A DNA stretch of 64,000 bases, taken from NCBI GenBank assembly GCA_013285445.1, contig CP053448.1:2587530-2651529 (forward strand). The letters are read 5' to 3'. Below, one piece after another: positions 53,567 through 62,755 of the stretch (its first letter is position 1; each line of letters starts with the position of its first letter). Both the position numbers and the translations under genes were made by a program. The stretch is from Pseudomonadota bacterium (GTDB lineage: Bacteria; Pseudomonadota; Gammaproteobacteria; Xanthomonadales; Wenzhouxiangellaceae). The notes beneath the pieces are model-generated. The model did no database searches. It was not told where the DNA came from and worked only from the letters and a program-made list of their open reading frames with translations.

Positions 53567-55228
53567 TCAGGGTGCCAGTTTTCGCTTCAGCGCACGCGCC
53601 ATGGGTTTGGGCATTTTCGGAATGGAGCGCAAAAGCCAAGGCAGGACGCGGCGTTTGGTCTTGTTCAGAGATTCCGGAATGACCGCCTCGATCAGGTGCG
53701 GGCCCGGATGAGCGAAGGCGTATTCCATCGCCGTGCAGAAAGCGTCGGCCGTATCGGCGCGCACGCCATGCACGCCCATGCCCTGGGCCAGGCGGGCGAA
53801 GTCCAGCCGGGGGCCGGTCAAGTCAAGCTGGGAGCGAGCCTTGGGGCCACCGCTGTCGCGCGCGCCAACGCGTTCGAGCTCGACGTTGAGGATGGAATAG
53901 GCAGCGTTGGCCAGCACCACCACGGTGATATCGAGGTGTTCGCGCGCCATGGTCCACAGCGCCTGGTTGGTGTACATGGCCGAGCCGTCGCCGACCAGGG
54001 CCAGCACCGGGCGGTCGGGGCAGGCGATGGCCGCGCCGATGGCATTCGGCAGGCTCTGACCGATGGCACCGCCGGTGAGCGTAAGCAGGTCGTGGGCCGG
54101 GGCGCCGGCGGTCATGACCGGCAGCATCAGACCCGAAGTGTTGGCCTCGTCGACCACAATGGCGTTATCCGGCAACAGGTGGCCGACGGCCTTGCAGACC
54201 TTTTCGGCGCTCAAGCGCCCACGCGGGCGGTCGGGACGGCCGGCCGTCTGACGCTCGGGCTCGGTCTTGTCGGCACCCAGCGCAGCGGCCAGTTTCTCCA
54301 GGCTGGCGCGGCCATCCTGTTCGGGCGTGCTGAGGACATGGACCTGGCAGTCGTCAGGCACCAGTTCACTGGGCTTTCCGGGATAGGCGAAGAAGGATAC
54401 CGGTTCCTTCGCATCAACCAGGACCAGATGATCGAATCCCGACAGCTGCAGGCTGGCCAGTTCGGCCAGGTACGCCAGGCGCTCGACTGCCGGACGACCG
54501 GCACCGCGTTCGAGCCGGGTCGGGAAGACCTCGGAAAACACCTTGACGCCGCTATGGGCAGCGATCCGGGCGGCCTCGACCAGTGATTCCTCGCGCAGCG
54601 CGCGGCCGCCAAGCAGCAGCGCGGCCTTGCCGCCGCTGCCGATTGCCCTGGCGATCTGCTCGATCGTCTCGTCGTCGGTGGCTTCGGGTTGCTGCAACGC
54701 CGCCGGTGTTGCGGGCTCAGCACCCGCCCCCCAGGATACGTCGGCCGGCAGGATCAGGGTGGCAACCTGCCCTGGCGGGCCAACCGCCGCGGCGATGGTG
54801 TCGGCGGCATCGCGGCCCAGGCCCTGTGTCTTCTGCGCGCTGCGCACGAAGTTCGGCGAGACGTTTCGCGCCACGGTCTCGATGTCGGACTGGAGCTGGG
54901 CGTCGAGCGGCTGGTGATAGGTCGCATGGTCACCAACGATATTGACCACCGGCACCTTGCCCTTGCGCGCATTGTGCAGGTTGGCCAGGCCATTTCCCAG
55001 ACCACAGCCCAGGTGCAGCAGCACGGCAGCCGGCTTGTCGGCCATCCGCGCGTAGCCGTCGGCCGCTCCCGTGGCCACACCCTCGAACAGCGCCAGCACG
55101 GCGCGCATGCGCGGCTCGTCATCGAGCGCGGCGACGAAGTGCATCTCGCTGGTGCCGGGGTTGGAAAAGCAGACAGTGACGCCGGCATCAGCCAGAGTCT
55201 TCATCAGGGCTTGGGCGCCGTTGGGCAT
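53567..55228 (-). CDS. thiamine-diphosphate enzyme, acetolactate synthase/benzoylformate decarboxylase-like
   Basis: A 553-residue TPP enzyme. The PYR domain has the activating Glu in LFEGVATGAADGYARM (about E49). A central domain occupies about 185-330. The PP domain has the TPP motif GDGSAMYTNQALWTM...VVLANAAYSI. Such proteins are often labelled acetolactate synthase, but no FAD/small-subunit partner (ilvN) is nearby. The next gene upstream is a 2-hydroxyacid dehydrogenase, which suggests decarboxylation of a 2-oxo acid. Substrate is unknown. Confidence 0.85.
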   Translation of the reverse strand: MPNGAQALMKTLADAGVTVCFSNPGTSEMHFVAALDDEPRMRAVLALFEGVATGAADGYARMADKPAAVLLHLGCGLGNGLANLHNARKGKVPVVNIVGDHATYHQPLDAQLQSDIETVARNVSPNFVRSAQKTQGLGRDAADTIAAAVGPPGQVATLILPADVSWGAGAEPATPAALQQPEATDDETIEQIARAIGSGGKAALLLGGRALREESLVEAARIAAHSGVKVFSEVFPTRLERGAGRPAVERLAYLAELASLQLSGFDHLVLVDAKEPVSFFAYPGKPSELVPDDCQVHVLSTPEQDGRASLEKLAAALGADKTEPERQTAGRPDRPRGRLSAEKVCKAVGHLLPDNAIVVDEANTSGLMLPVMTAGAPAHDLLTLTGGAIGQSLPNAIGAAIACPDRPVLALVGDGSAMYTNQALWTMAREHLDITVVVLANAAYSILNVELERVGARDSGGPKARSQLDLTGPRLDFARLAQGMGVHGVRADTADAFCTAMEYAFAHPGPHLIEAVIPESLNKTKRRVLPWLLRSIPKMPKPMARALKRKLAP

Positions 55229-55246
55229 GGTTTCGTCCTCTATTTC

Positions 55247-55415
55247 CTAGCCTGCATTATTCATGAATCGCCGCGATGATTGCGCAGGGGATTGTTCGCG
55301 CAGCGGATTTTCCGACCGAGCGGAATACCAGGCTGTATTTCCGAGGGAGGAACATCCGCTGTGCGGACAAGGCGCAAGCAAGGGCGCGAGTGAATTCATG
55401 AATAATGCGGGCTTG
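55247..55415. mobile_element. 169-bp MITE-like palindromic element, copy 2
   Basis: Same length and sequence as the element at 38642-38810, with about five mismatches by eye. Terminal inverted repeats start CTAGCCTGCATT and end AATGCGGGCTTG, so this copy is slightly decayed. It lies between the FMN dehydrogenase and the TPP enzyme genes and supplies the last codons and the stop of the former. Confidence 0.85.
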
Positions 55416-56559
55416 TGTCCAGGCAGTCGGGACCAATGTCCGCGATGCGCTTCACGCCGGTCAAAGCCATGGCCAGGCGCAGTTCCTCGCGCATGCCGGC
55501 CAGCATTCGGTCCAGACCGGTTCGACCCCCACCGGCCAGGGCCCAGACCCAGGCACGGCCGATCAGCGCGCCATGGGCGCCCAGGCCGAGGGCACGATAA
55601 ACATCGATACCGCTGCGGATGCCACCGTCGACCAGCACCTCGGTATGCTCGCCCACAACCCGAGCGATATCCGGCAGCTTGCTTGCGGTCGAGGCCACGC
55701 CATCAAGCTGGCGGCCGCCGTGATTGGACACCACGATGCCGTCCACGCCGACGGCGACTGCACGCTCGGCGTCGGTAACATCGAAAATGCCCTTGATGAT
55801 CAGGCGCCCCCGCCACTTGTCGCGCAGCCACTCGATATCGGCCCAGGTGACGGTCGGATCGAACTGGGTGTCGATCCATTTGCGAAACGCGTCGGGACTG
55901 CTGGCCGCCGGTACGTGCGGATTCATCGTGCCCAGGCTCATGGGCTTGCCGCGCAGCGCGACATCCCATACCCAGCCGGGACGTGAGAGCAGCTGGCCCA
56001 TTTTCATCAGCTTCGGGCGCAGACCGGGCACAGCCACACCATTGCGGGTGTCACGATGGCGCGGGCCGGGCATGGGCAAATCGACGGTGAACAAAAGCGT
56101 TCGGCAGCCAGCCTCCCAGGCGCGATCAATCACCGACTCGACAATGCCGCGATCGCGGATCATGTAGAGCTGAAACCAGAACGGCCGCTCGGCAGCGACA
56201 GACAGCTCGTCAATCCCGCAGATGCCGACCGTCGAGAGCGTGAACGGCACTCCGGCCGCCTCGGCGGCGGCGAGCGCCTGGACCTCACCACGACGCGCGG
56301 CCATGCCGCCCAGGCCGATCGGCGCCAGGACCAGCGGCATCGCAAATGCCTCGCCGGCCAGAGTGGTGCCGGTCTCAATGGCCTCAACATTGATCAGCAC
56401 ACGCTGGCGGAGCCTGATTTCATCCCAGTCGGCGGCATTGGCGGCCAGCGTTTGTTCCCGGCCGGAACCGCCGGCATAGTAGTCGTACAGGAAACGAGGC
56501 AGGCGCCCACGCGCCCGTTTGCTGTAGTCGTCGATGGTGGCCGGAACGCCTCGAATCAT
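55396..56559 (-). CDS. FMN-dependent alpha-hydroxy acid dehydrogenase (LldD/MdlB family)
   Basis: A 387-residue TIM-barrel flavoenzyme. The N-terminus has ARGRLPRFLYDYYAGGSG. FMN and substrate residues are in LAPIGLGGMAARRGE, FQLYMIRD, TVDLPMPGPRHRDTRNG, IKGIF and the catalytic SNHGGRQLDG, followed by DGGIRSGIDVYRAL. It oxidises a 2-hydroxy acid to a 2-oxo acid. The last six codons and the TGA come from the MITE-like element (55396-55415), so the native C-terminus was probably replaced. It starts 3 nt after the FAD oxidoreductase stop. Confidence 0.92.
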   Translation of the reverse strand: MIRGVPATIDDYSKRARGRLPRFLYDYYAGGSGREQTLAANAADWDEIRLRQRVLINVEAIETGTTLAGEAFAMPLVLAPIGLGGMAARRGEVQALAAAEAAGVPFTLSTVGICGIDELSVAAERPFWFQLYMIRDRGIVESVIDRAWEAGCRTLLFTVDLPMPGPRHRDTRNGVAVPGLRPKLMKMGQLLSRPGWVWDVALRGKPMSLGTMNPHVPAASSPDAFRKWIDTQFDPTVTWADIEWLRDKWRGRLIIKGIFDVTDAERAVAVGVDGIVVSNHGGRQLDGVASTASKLPDIARVVGEHTEVLVDGGIRSGIDVYRALGLGAHGALIGRAWVWALAGGGRTGLDRMLAGMREELRLAMALTGVKRIADIGPDCLDTSPHYS

Positions 56560-56562
56560 GTG

Positions 56563-58176
56563 CTAGCCACCGGAACCGATCGAACGTGCCGCCGCCCGCG
56601 CCGTCAGAATACAGCCGGGCAGAAATGTGCCTTCCAGCGAACGCTTGCCGTTGCAACCGCCCCCGCCAAAGCCGGCCGCCTCGCCTACGCAGTACAGGCC
56701 GGCGATCGGCCGGCCTGCACCGTCGAGCACGCGGCTATCCAGGTCGGTGCGAAGCCCGCCCAGGCTCTTGCGGGTGATCAGCTGCATGCGGATGGCGATG
56801 AATGGCCCAGCCCCTTTCTTTTTCAGCGGCGCGGGTCTGCAGGTTCTGAGCTTGTCCGGTCCCCACTGGCGTGCGTGCAGGATGCGGCGGATCTGATCGT
56901 CGTTGCCGAGCGCACTGCCTTTCGAGAAATTGGCGTCGAAGTCGTTAACGGTTGCCTCGAGCGTGGCCGGATCGATGTCGTGCGAGCGGGTCTGCCGATT
57001 CATCTTCTGCGCCAGGCCGGCAAGCGTGTCATCAACCAGAAAGTCGTCACTTTCGCGGCGCATCTGCTGGTAGAGGCGGTGGTTGCCCAGCAGCAACTCC
57101 TTCACGAAAGCCGGAAAACGCTTGTCGCGGATGGACGGGTTGTGCTCCGCCCCGGAGATAGCGAATTCCGTAAGTGCGATGCGGCGGTTGAGCAGATGCC
57201 AGGTCCAGGGCTTTTCCTGCTCGGCCACGCGCTGGCACAGCCAGTGCGTGTCGAAACCGGTCACCAGCGGTTCGGGGCCGATGCGCTGGCCCCGGTGATC
57301 AAGCCACAGCGCGGACTTGCACGGAATGGTCGACAAACCATGGCCTTCAAAGTGGGGAAAGGGATGCGGAAATCCGGCGGCGTAGTTCCACATCTCGCCG
57401 GGATTGACGATGCGGCCATCGAATCTGTCGGCCACGAAATGATGTAGTTTTCCGTCGGCGAAGGGATGCGCGCCGTTAAGCATGGTCTTCGGCAAGGGTC
57501 GGTTTCGCGGCCAGTTGGCGCGGCACTGCTCATGGCTGCCGTTGATACCGCCCGTCGCCAGGACGATGCGAGGTGCGCGCAAGCGCACTGTCCGAGCGCG
57601 ATCCTCATCGATCGCCGAAGCGCCGCCAATCCGGCCGGCTTCGTGGTCGATCGAGACAACACGGTGACGATGCAGCACCGTCAAGCGCCCACCGGAGTCG
57701 GCCGCGCGCAGTGCCGCGATCATGCGACGAGCCAGCTCGCGGGCGGTGCCCCAGACGATGTGGTAGCGCGGCACGGAATTGCCGTCGCCGAAACGGCCGC
57801 GCTCGACCCAGTTGACCGCCGGCAGGAATTTCAAACCCTGGTCGATGAGCCAGTCGTAGACCTCGGCGCGCGAGCGCTCGACGTAGTGTTCGGCCCAGGC
57901 CAGCGACCAGCGATCGTTCGGATCAAGCTCGCCGAAACGCAGCCAGTCACGCAAGGCCAGTTCGGGTGTGTCGGGGATCCTTGCCCTGGCCTGCTCAGGC
58001 GTGCCGACCAGAGCCATGCCGCCGAAGGCCCACAACGCCAGACCGCCGAGGCGCCCGGGCAGATCACGGTCAACCAGGGTCACCGAGTGTCCGGCCCGCA
58101 AGGTCTCGAGCGCCGTGACGATCCCGGCCAGCCCGCCGCCGATGACCAGCACGTCGGAGGCAGCGGCCTGGGTCAT
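56563..58176 (-). CDS. FAD-dependent oxidoreductase (flavocytochrome c/ketosteroid dehydrogenase-like, COG3573 type)
   Basis: A 537-residue flavoprotein from the ATG at 58176. It has an N-terminal dinucleotide fold VLVIGGGLAGIVTALE and a second FAD motif near IVLATGGINGSHEQ. The C-terminus GLYCVGEAAGFGGGGCNGKRSLEGTF is typical of predicted FAD-binding dehydrogenases of the COG3573 type. Its substrate is unknown. It heads a minus-strand operon with the FMN dehydrogenase and the TPP enzyme. A TTG four codons upstream is an alternative start. Confidence 0.85.
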   Translation of the reverse strand: MTQAAASDVLVIGGGLAGIVTALETLRAGHSVTLVDRDLPGRLGGLALWAFGGMALVGTPEQARARIPDTPELALRDWLRFGELDPNDRWSLAWAEHYVERSRAEVYDWLIDQGLKFLPAVNWVERGRFGDGNSVPRYHIVWGTARELARRMIAALRAADSGGRLTVLHRHRVVSIDHEAGRIGGASAIDEDRARTVRLRAPRIVLATGGINGSHEQCRANWPRNRPLPKTMLNGAHPFADGKLHHFVADRFDGRIVNPGEMWNYAAGFPHPFPHFEGHGLSTIPCKSALWLDHRGQRIGPEPLVTGFDTHWLCQRVAEQEKPWTWHLLNRRIALTEFAISGAEHNPSIRDKRFPAFVKELLLGNHRLYQQMRRESDDFLVDDTLAGLAQKMNRQTRSHDIDPATLEATVNDFDANFSKGSALGNDDQIRRILHARQWGPDKLRTCRPAPLKKKGAGPFIAIRMQLITRKSLGGLRTDLDSRVLDGAGRPIAGLYCVGEAAGFGGGGCNGKRSLEGTFLPGCILTARAAARSIGSGG

Positions 58177-58462
58177 GAAAGCATCCAAATCAGGATGCTG
58201 CCGCCCGCGGCCCGGTCGTCGCGATTGGAGCCGGGCACGATTGGGGCCGCACGTCCTGCGCAGTCAAGCAAGAGGATCAACGATATCATCGCCGGTGAGT
58301 TTACATCACTGCCATCCACCGCCGCACGTTGCGTCGGGACCGGCCGGATGGGTCGAGAGTTGGCCATGCCCGACCCAAGGCCTGCCCGGGCGTCCGCCAG
58401 CACGCACCCTGCCCGCGGCGGCGCCCGCCGGGAGGACAGCTGCATACAGGCCGGCTCAAGCC

Positions 58463-59818
58463 CTACTGAAACGGCATCCCGCCGGGCAGGCGTTTCATCA
58501 TCTTGGCCATTGCCCGCTTGCTGCCCACTTTTTTCATCATCTTCTGCATCTGCTTGTGCTGCTTGAGCAGGCGATTGACGTCCTGGATCGGCAGGCCGGA
58601 TCCGCTGGCGATCCGGCGCTTGCGCGAGGCCCTGATGATGTCGGGGAATCGCCGCTCCTGGGGAGTCATCGAGTTGATGATGGCAACCATACGCCGAGTC
58701 TGCCGATCGTCCATCTGCGAACGAACCGCTTCCGGCAAGTTACCCATGCCCGGTAACTTGTCCATCAAAGCTCCCATGCCCCCGAGCTTGTCCATCTGCA
58801 GCAGCTGGTCGCGAAAATCGTCCAGGCCGAATCGGCGGCTGGCCTTGCCGACCTTGCCGGCCAGCTTGCGCGCCTGTTGCTGATCAACCTTGCGCTCGAC
58901 CTCCTCGACCAGGCTGAGCACATCACCCATGCCCAGGATGCGGGACGCCAGACGGTCGGGATGAAACGCCTCCAGGCCGTCGAGCTTCTCGCCGGTACCG
59001 AGGAACTTGATCGGCGCGCCGGTGATCTGCCGAACCGACAAGGCGGCACCACCACGTGCGTCACCGTCGGACTTGGTCAGCACCAGGCCGCTGAGCGGCA
59101 GGGCCTCGTGAAAGGCCCGCGCCGTATTGGCCGCATCCTGGCCGGTCATGGCATCGACCACAAACAACACTTCGGCAGGCTTGACCGCGACATGTACAGC
59201 GCGGATCTCCTCCATCATGGCTTCATCAACGGCCAGACGACCAGCGCTGTCGAGAATCAGTACGTCGGCAAACTGTGTACGCGCATGCTGCGCTGCCTGC
59301 TCGGCGATACGGACGGCTCCGGCCGACGGATCGCCACGGAAAAACGGCGCGCCGACCTGCTCGGCCAGTGTCTGAAGCTGATCGATGGCGGCCGGCCGGT
59401 AAACGTCGCAGCTGGCCAGCATCGCCTTCTTGCCGTGCCGCTCGCTGATCCAGCGCGCCAGCTTGCCGGCCGTGGTGGTCTTGCCGGCACCCTGCAGTCC
59501 CGCCAGCAGGATGATGACGGGTGGCTGACGGTCGAGCGCGAGTGGCGCCTGCTCCTCGCCCAGAACACGCTTGAGCTCCTCGTGGACAATCTTGACCAGC
59601 GCCTGCCCCGGCTGAAGGCTGCCAACAACCTCCTGGCCGACTGCGCGTTCGGTGGCCCGGGCAATGAAGTCCCTGACAACCGGCAGGGCAACGTCGGCTT
59701 CCAGCAGGGCGATGCGCACCTCGCGCATGGCCTCGCGGATGTTGTCTTCGGTCAGGCGACCACGGCCGCGCAGGCGCTGGAGCGAGCCGGTCAGGCGTTG
59801 GCTGAGCTGGTCAAACAT
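58463..59818 (-). CDS. ffh: signal recognition particle protein Ffh
   Basis: A 451-residue SRP54 GTPase. The N domain is followed by the G domain with GLQGAGKTTT, DSAGRLAVDE and TKSDGDARGG. The M domain (about 325-451) is Met-rich, with GSGLPIQDVNRLLKQHKQMQKMMKKV. It targets membrane proteins co-translationally with 4.5S RNA and FtsY. I use the ATG at 59818 (MFDQLSQRLTGSL); a GTG one codon before is possible. In relatives rpsP follows directly; here an accessory block intervenes. Confidence 0.97.
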   Translation of the reverse strand: MFDQLSQRLTGSLQRLRGRGRLTEDNIREAMREVRIALLEADVALPVVRDFIARATERAVGQEVVGSLQPGQALVKIVHEELKRVLGEEQAPLALDRQPPVIILLAGLQGAGKTTTAGKLARWISERHGKKAMLASCDVYRPAAIDQLQTLAEQVGAPFFRGDPSAGAVRIAEQAAQHARTQFADVLILDSAGRLAVDEAMMEEIRAVHVAVKPAEVLFVVDAMTGQDAANTARAFHEALPLSGLVLTKSDGDARGGAALSVRQITGAPIKFLGTGEKLDGLEAFHPDRLASRILGMGDVLSLVEEVERKVDQQQARKLAGKVGKASRRFGLDDFRDQLLQMDKLGGMGALMDKLPGMGNLPEAVRSQMDDRQTRRMVAIINSMTPQERRFPDIIRASRKRRIASGSGLPIQDVNRLLKQHKQMQKMMKKVGSKRAMAKMMKRLPGGMPFQ

Positions 59819-59896
59819 CACACGCAGTTACGAAATGAGCACCAATGTCATTATACTGGGGTTGTCTCCGGTACCGCACAATCCAGGCGCTGATCG

Positions 59897-60733
59897 TTGG
59901 AATTCAATCTGATTTACGCTCCCTTGGCCATCGCATTGTATCTTGGCGCCGGCCTGTGCCTGGCGCTGGGAGCCGTGCGCGAGCGTCGGGGCCTGCGTCG
60001 TATGGGCATTTTGATCGCCTGCGCCGCGATCCTGGTCCACACCGTCTGGCTGGTGCATTCGGTTCCCGTCGCCGGACGGTGGGATGCCAACTTCTTCAAC
60101 ACCCTGTCGCTGACTGCCTGGCTGGTCAGCGCGGTCGTACTGCTGTCGGGATTGCGGTTACGGACACCCGAGGCCGGCATCATTGCCTTTCCCATCGCCG
60201 CCGTCTGCCTGATGGCGCAATGGCTGCTGCCGGCCGAACCGCTGCTGCTGGCTCACCTGACGACCACCATGCAGACTCACGTACTGACCTCGCTGCTGGC
60301 CTACAGCCTGCTGAGCATCGCCGCCATCAACGCGCTGCTGCTGGCCGCCCAGGAATACGTGTTGCGCCATCCAAGGCCGATGGCGCAGCTTGAGCGTCTG
60401 CCCCCGCTTGCCGTCATCGAGACCATCATGTTCCGGCTGATCACAGCAGGCTGGGTAGTGCTGACAGTCAGCCTGGCAACCGGCATCGTGTTCATCGACC
60501 ACCTGTTTGCCCAGCATCTCGTGCACAAGACCACCTTGTCCATTGTGTCCTGGCTGCTGTTCGGCGCATTGCTGCTGGGGCGCTATCGCCTCGGCTGGCG
60601 CGGGCAGCGCGCGATTCGCTGGACGCTGGCGGCCATGATCATCCTGGCGCTGGCCTATTTTGGCAGCAAGCTGGTGCTCGAACTGATCCTGGATCGCAGC
60701 TGGATTGCGCCCGCGGCGGGCCCGCTATCGTGA
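59897..60733 (+). CDS. YpjD/CcsA-like cytochrome c assembly-family membrane protein
   Basis: A 278-residue protein with eight hydrophobic segments. It belongs to the CcsA/CcmF-like family (E. coli YpjD), with DANFFNTLSLTAWLVS resembling the family core. It has conserved His in about H52/H89-type positions (HTVWLVHS, TTTMQTHVLTS) and near HKTTLSIVSWLLFGALLLGRY. It is thought to handle heme, though YpjD function is poorly defined. It starts at a TTG (59897). The stop overlaps the next start (GTGA). Confidence 0.88.
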   Translation: MEFNLIYAPLAIALYLGAGLCLALGAVRERRGLRRMGILIACAAILVHTVWLVHSVPVAGRWDANFFNTLSLTAWLVSAVVLLSGLRLRTPEAGIIAFPIAAVCLMAQWLLPAEPLLLAHLTTTMQTHVLTSLLAYSLLSIAAINALLLAAQEYVLRHPRPMAQLERLPPLAVIETIMFRLITAGWVVLTVSLATGIVFIDHLFAQHLVHKTTLSIVSWLLFGALLLGRYRLGWRGQRAIRWTLAAMIILALAYFGSKLVLELILDRSWIAPAAGPLS

Positions 60734-62001
60734 CTGAAGTTTCACTGGTCACGCTGTTTGTCCTGCTCGGCGTGCTGATCGTTCTGTCGGCTTTTTTTTC
60801 CAGCTCCGAAACCGGTCTGGTGGCGCTCAACCGCTACCGCCTGCGCCATCAGGCCCAGACCGGCCAGCGCGGCGCGCGCCTGGCGCTGCGTCTGCTGGCC
60901 AAGCCCAACCGCATGTTCGGGCTGATTTTGCTGGGCAACAATCTGGTCAACATCCTGGCTGCATCGATCGCAACCGTCATCGCCCTGCGGCTGTTCGGTG
61001 AGTCGGGCATCTGGATCTCGACCCTGGCCCTGACCGGCGTGATCCTGATTTTCGCCGAGGTGGCGCCGAAAACGCTGGCGGCACTGCATCCCGAGCGCAT
61101 CGCCTACCCGGCCAGCTATGTACTCACGCCCCTGCTGCGCATCCTCTACCCGGTCGTCTGGCTGATCAACGTCATGGCCGCGGTCTTGCTGCGGCCATTT
61201 GGCGTCCACAAGTCACACAGCCCCCACGACTCCCTCAACCGCGAGGAACTGCGCAGCCTGGTCAAGGAAGGCGGCCGGCACATATCGCTCAACCACCGCC
61301 AGATGCTGCTCAATATCCTCGATCTCGAGCACGGCACGGTTGACGACGTGATGGTGCCGCGCCAGGACATTATCGGCATCGATCTGGACGCCCCCTGGGA
61401 AGACATCCTGCAAACGCTGACCCAGAGCATCTACACCCGGCTACCGGTGTGGAACAAGGACCTCGACAACATGACCGGGCTGCTTCACATCCGTTCTGTC
61501 CTGCCCCATCTGACCCGCAACCAGCTCAATCTGGCCGTACTCAAGCGTGCCGTCCGGCCGCCCTACTACATTCCCGAGGGCACCCCCCTGACTCAACAGC
61601 TGATGGAGTTTCAAAGTCGCGAGCGGCGTCTGGCGCTGGTCGTTGACGAATACGGCGACATTCAGGGGCTGGTGACGCTCGACGACATACTGGAGGAAAT
61701 CGTCGGCGAACTCACTGCCGAGGGCAGCTCCCGTCAGCGGCTGATCCGCAAGCTTGAAAACGGCAGCTGGATCGTCGACGGTGGCGCCGCCCTGCGCATG
61801 CTCAACCGGCGCATGAACTGGAACCTGCCGACCAGCGGAGCAAAGACCCTCAACGGGTTGATTCTCGAACATCTGGAATCGCTGCCCGAGGGCCGCGCCA
61901 GTCTGCGCATTGGCGAGTACCTGTTCACCATCGTGGACGTGGTCGACAAGCGCATCCGCAAGGTCGAAGTGCGTCCGGTCACAGACGATCAAGCCGGCTG
62001 A
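60730..62001 (+). CDS. CNNM/CorB-type transporter-associated protein (DUF21-CBS-CorC_HlyC)
   Basis: A 423-residue protein. The DUF21 membrane domain (about 1-175) has SAFFSSSETGLVALNRYRLRH and LILLGNNLVNILAAS. Two CBS domains (about 200-330) include DVMVPRQDIIGIDLD and RRLALVVDEYGDIQGLVTLDDILEEIVGE. A C-terminal CorC_HlyC domain follows (about 345-420). It is implicated in Mg2+/Co2+ homeostasis. It pairs with ypjD just as E. coli yfjD/corB does. Confidence 0.94.
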   Translation: MTEVSLVTLFVLLGVLIVLSAFFSSSETGLVALNRYRLRHQAQTGQRGARLALRLLAKPNRMFGLILLGNNLVNILAASIATVIALRLFGESGIWISTLALTGVILIFAEVAPKTLAALHPERIAYPASYVLTPLLRILYPVVWLINVMAAVLLRPFGVHKSHSPHDSLNREELRSLVKEGGRHISLNHRQMLLNILDLEHGTVDDVMVPRQDIIGIDLDAPWEDILQTLTQSIYTRLPVWNKDLDNMTGLLHIRSVLPHLTRNQLNLAVLKRAVRPPYYIPEGTPLTQQLMEFQSRERRLALVVDEYGDIQGLVTLDDILEEIVGELTAEGSSRQRLIRKLENGSWIVDGGAALRMLNRRMNWNLPTSGAKTLNGLILEHLESLPEGRASLRIGEYLFTIVDVVDKRIRKVEVRPVTDDQAG

Positions 62002-62104
62002 GCGGGCCCGCCCTTGCGGCTTGTATGATAGGCTGATCGCACCGATGAAAACCGCAAGACGATCCATGTTTCAGGCATTACCACACCCATTTCAGTCCAC
62101 CTGG

Positions 62105-62722
62105 ATGTCCCCGGTCCGGCTTGCCGTCGCCGCGGTGTTGCTGCTCCTTTCCGCTGGCTGCGCCCATCAAGGTGGCCCGGTGAAATACCCGTTCCACGAA
62201 CACACCCCGAGCGCTGAGGCGATGACGCGCGCCGCCCGGGCCTACGCCGCCGGCATGCACGAAACCGCGTTGATGCACTACCTGGAAGCGGCGCGATGGG
62301 CGGACAAGTTCGCGCAGTATAACGTGGGCGTCATGCATCTGCGCGGTGAAGGCACCGAGTTCGATCCCGTTCGGGCCTGGGCGTGGCTGGAGCTGTCGGC
62401 CGAACGTGATTACCCGCAGTTTGTGGAAACCGCCGACGACCTGTATGCGATGCTCGACGAGCAACAGCGCCAGCAGGCGCGCGCCATCTACGAACAGGAG
62501 CTGGTGCCGCGCTACGGTGACGCCGTCAAGGTGCCGCGCGTTCAGCGCGCCATGCGCCGTGAGCTGCGTGGCGCCACGGGCTCGCGCACCGGATCGCAGG
62601 GTTTTCTGTCCATGCTCACCGTCTACGATGGCAGCGGAGTGCCGCGCAAGGGCACCGAGTTCTACGCGCCGGAAAAGTGGGAGACTCTTCCCGGTTTTGT
62701 GTGGGCTGACCGGTTCGGATAG
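62105..62722 (+). CDS. Sel1/TPR-like lipoprotein
   Basis: A 205-residue lipoprotein from the ATG at 62105 (MSPVRLAVAAVLLLLSAGC, lipobox LSAGC, Cys19). Upstream ATGs at 62066 and 62045 are in frame. Residues about 40-100 contain Sel1-like helical repeats (ALMHYLEAARWADKFAQYNVGVMHLRGEGTE, then FDPVRAWAWLELSAE). The rest has no recognised domain. Function is unknown. The IS element begins within about 30 nt of its stop. Confidence 0.7.
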   Translation: MSPVRLAVAAVLLLLSAGCAHQGGPVKYPFHEHTPSAEAMTRAARAYAAGMHETALMHYLEAARWADKFAQYNVGVMHLRGEGTEFDPVRAWAWLELSAERDYPQFVETADDLYAMLDEQQRQQARAIYEQELVPRYGDAVKVPRVQRAMRRELRGATGSRTGSQGFLSMLTVYDGSGVPRKGTEFYAPEKWETLPGFVWADRFG

Positions 62723-62755
62723 CCTACGGGCTGGCCCTGCTGAGAGTCCAGTCCC

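Noticed and set aside
62678..62722. Sel1-like lipoprotein ends WADRFG, resembling the DRFE tail
   Set aside because: It lacks the final acidic or Gln residue and the preceding aliphatic-Phe, and the protein is a lipoprotein in a core region. Treated as coincidence unless a proteome scan says otherwise.
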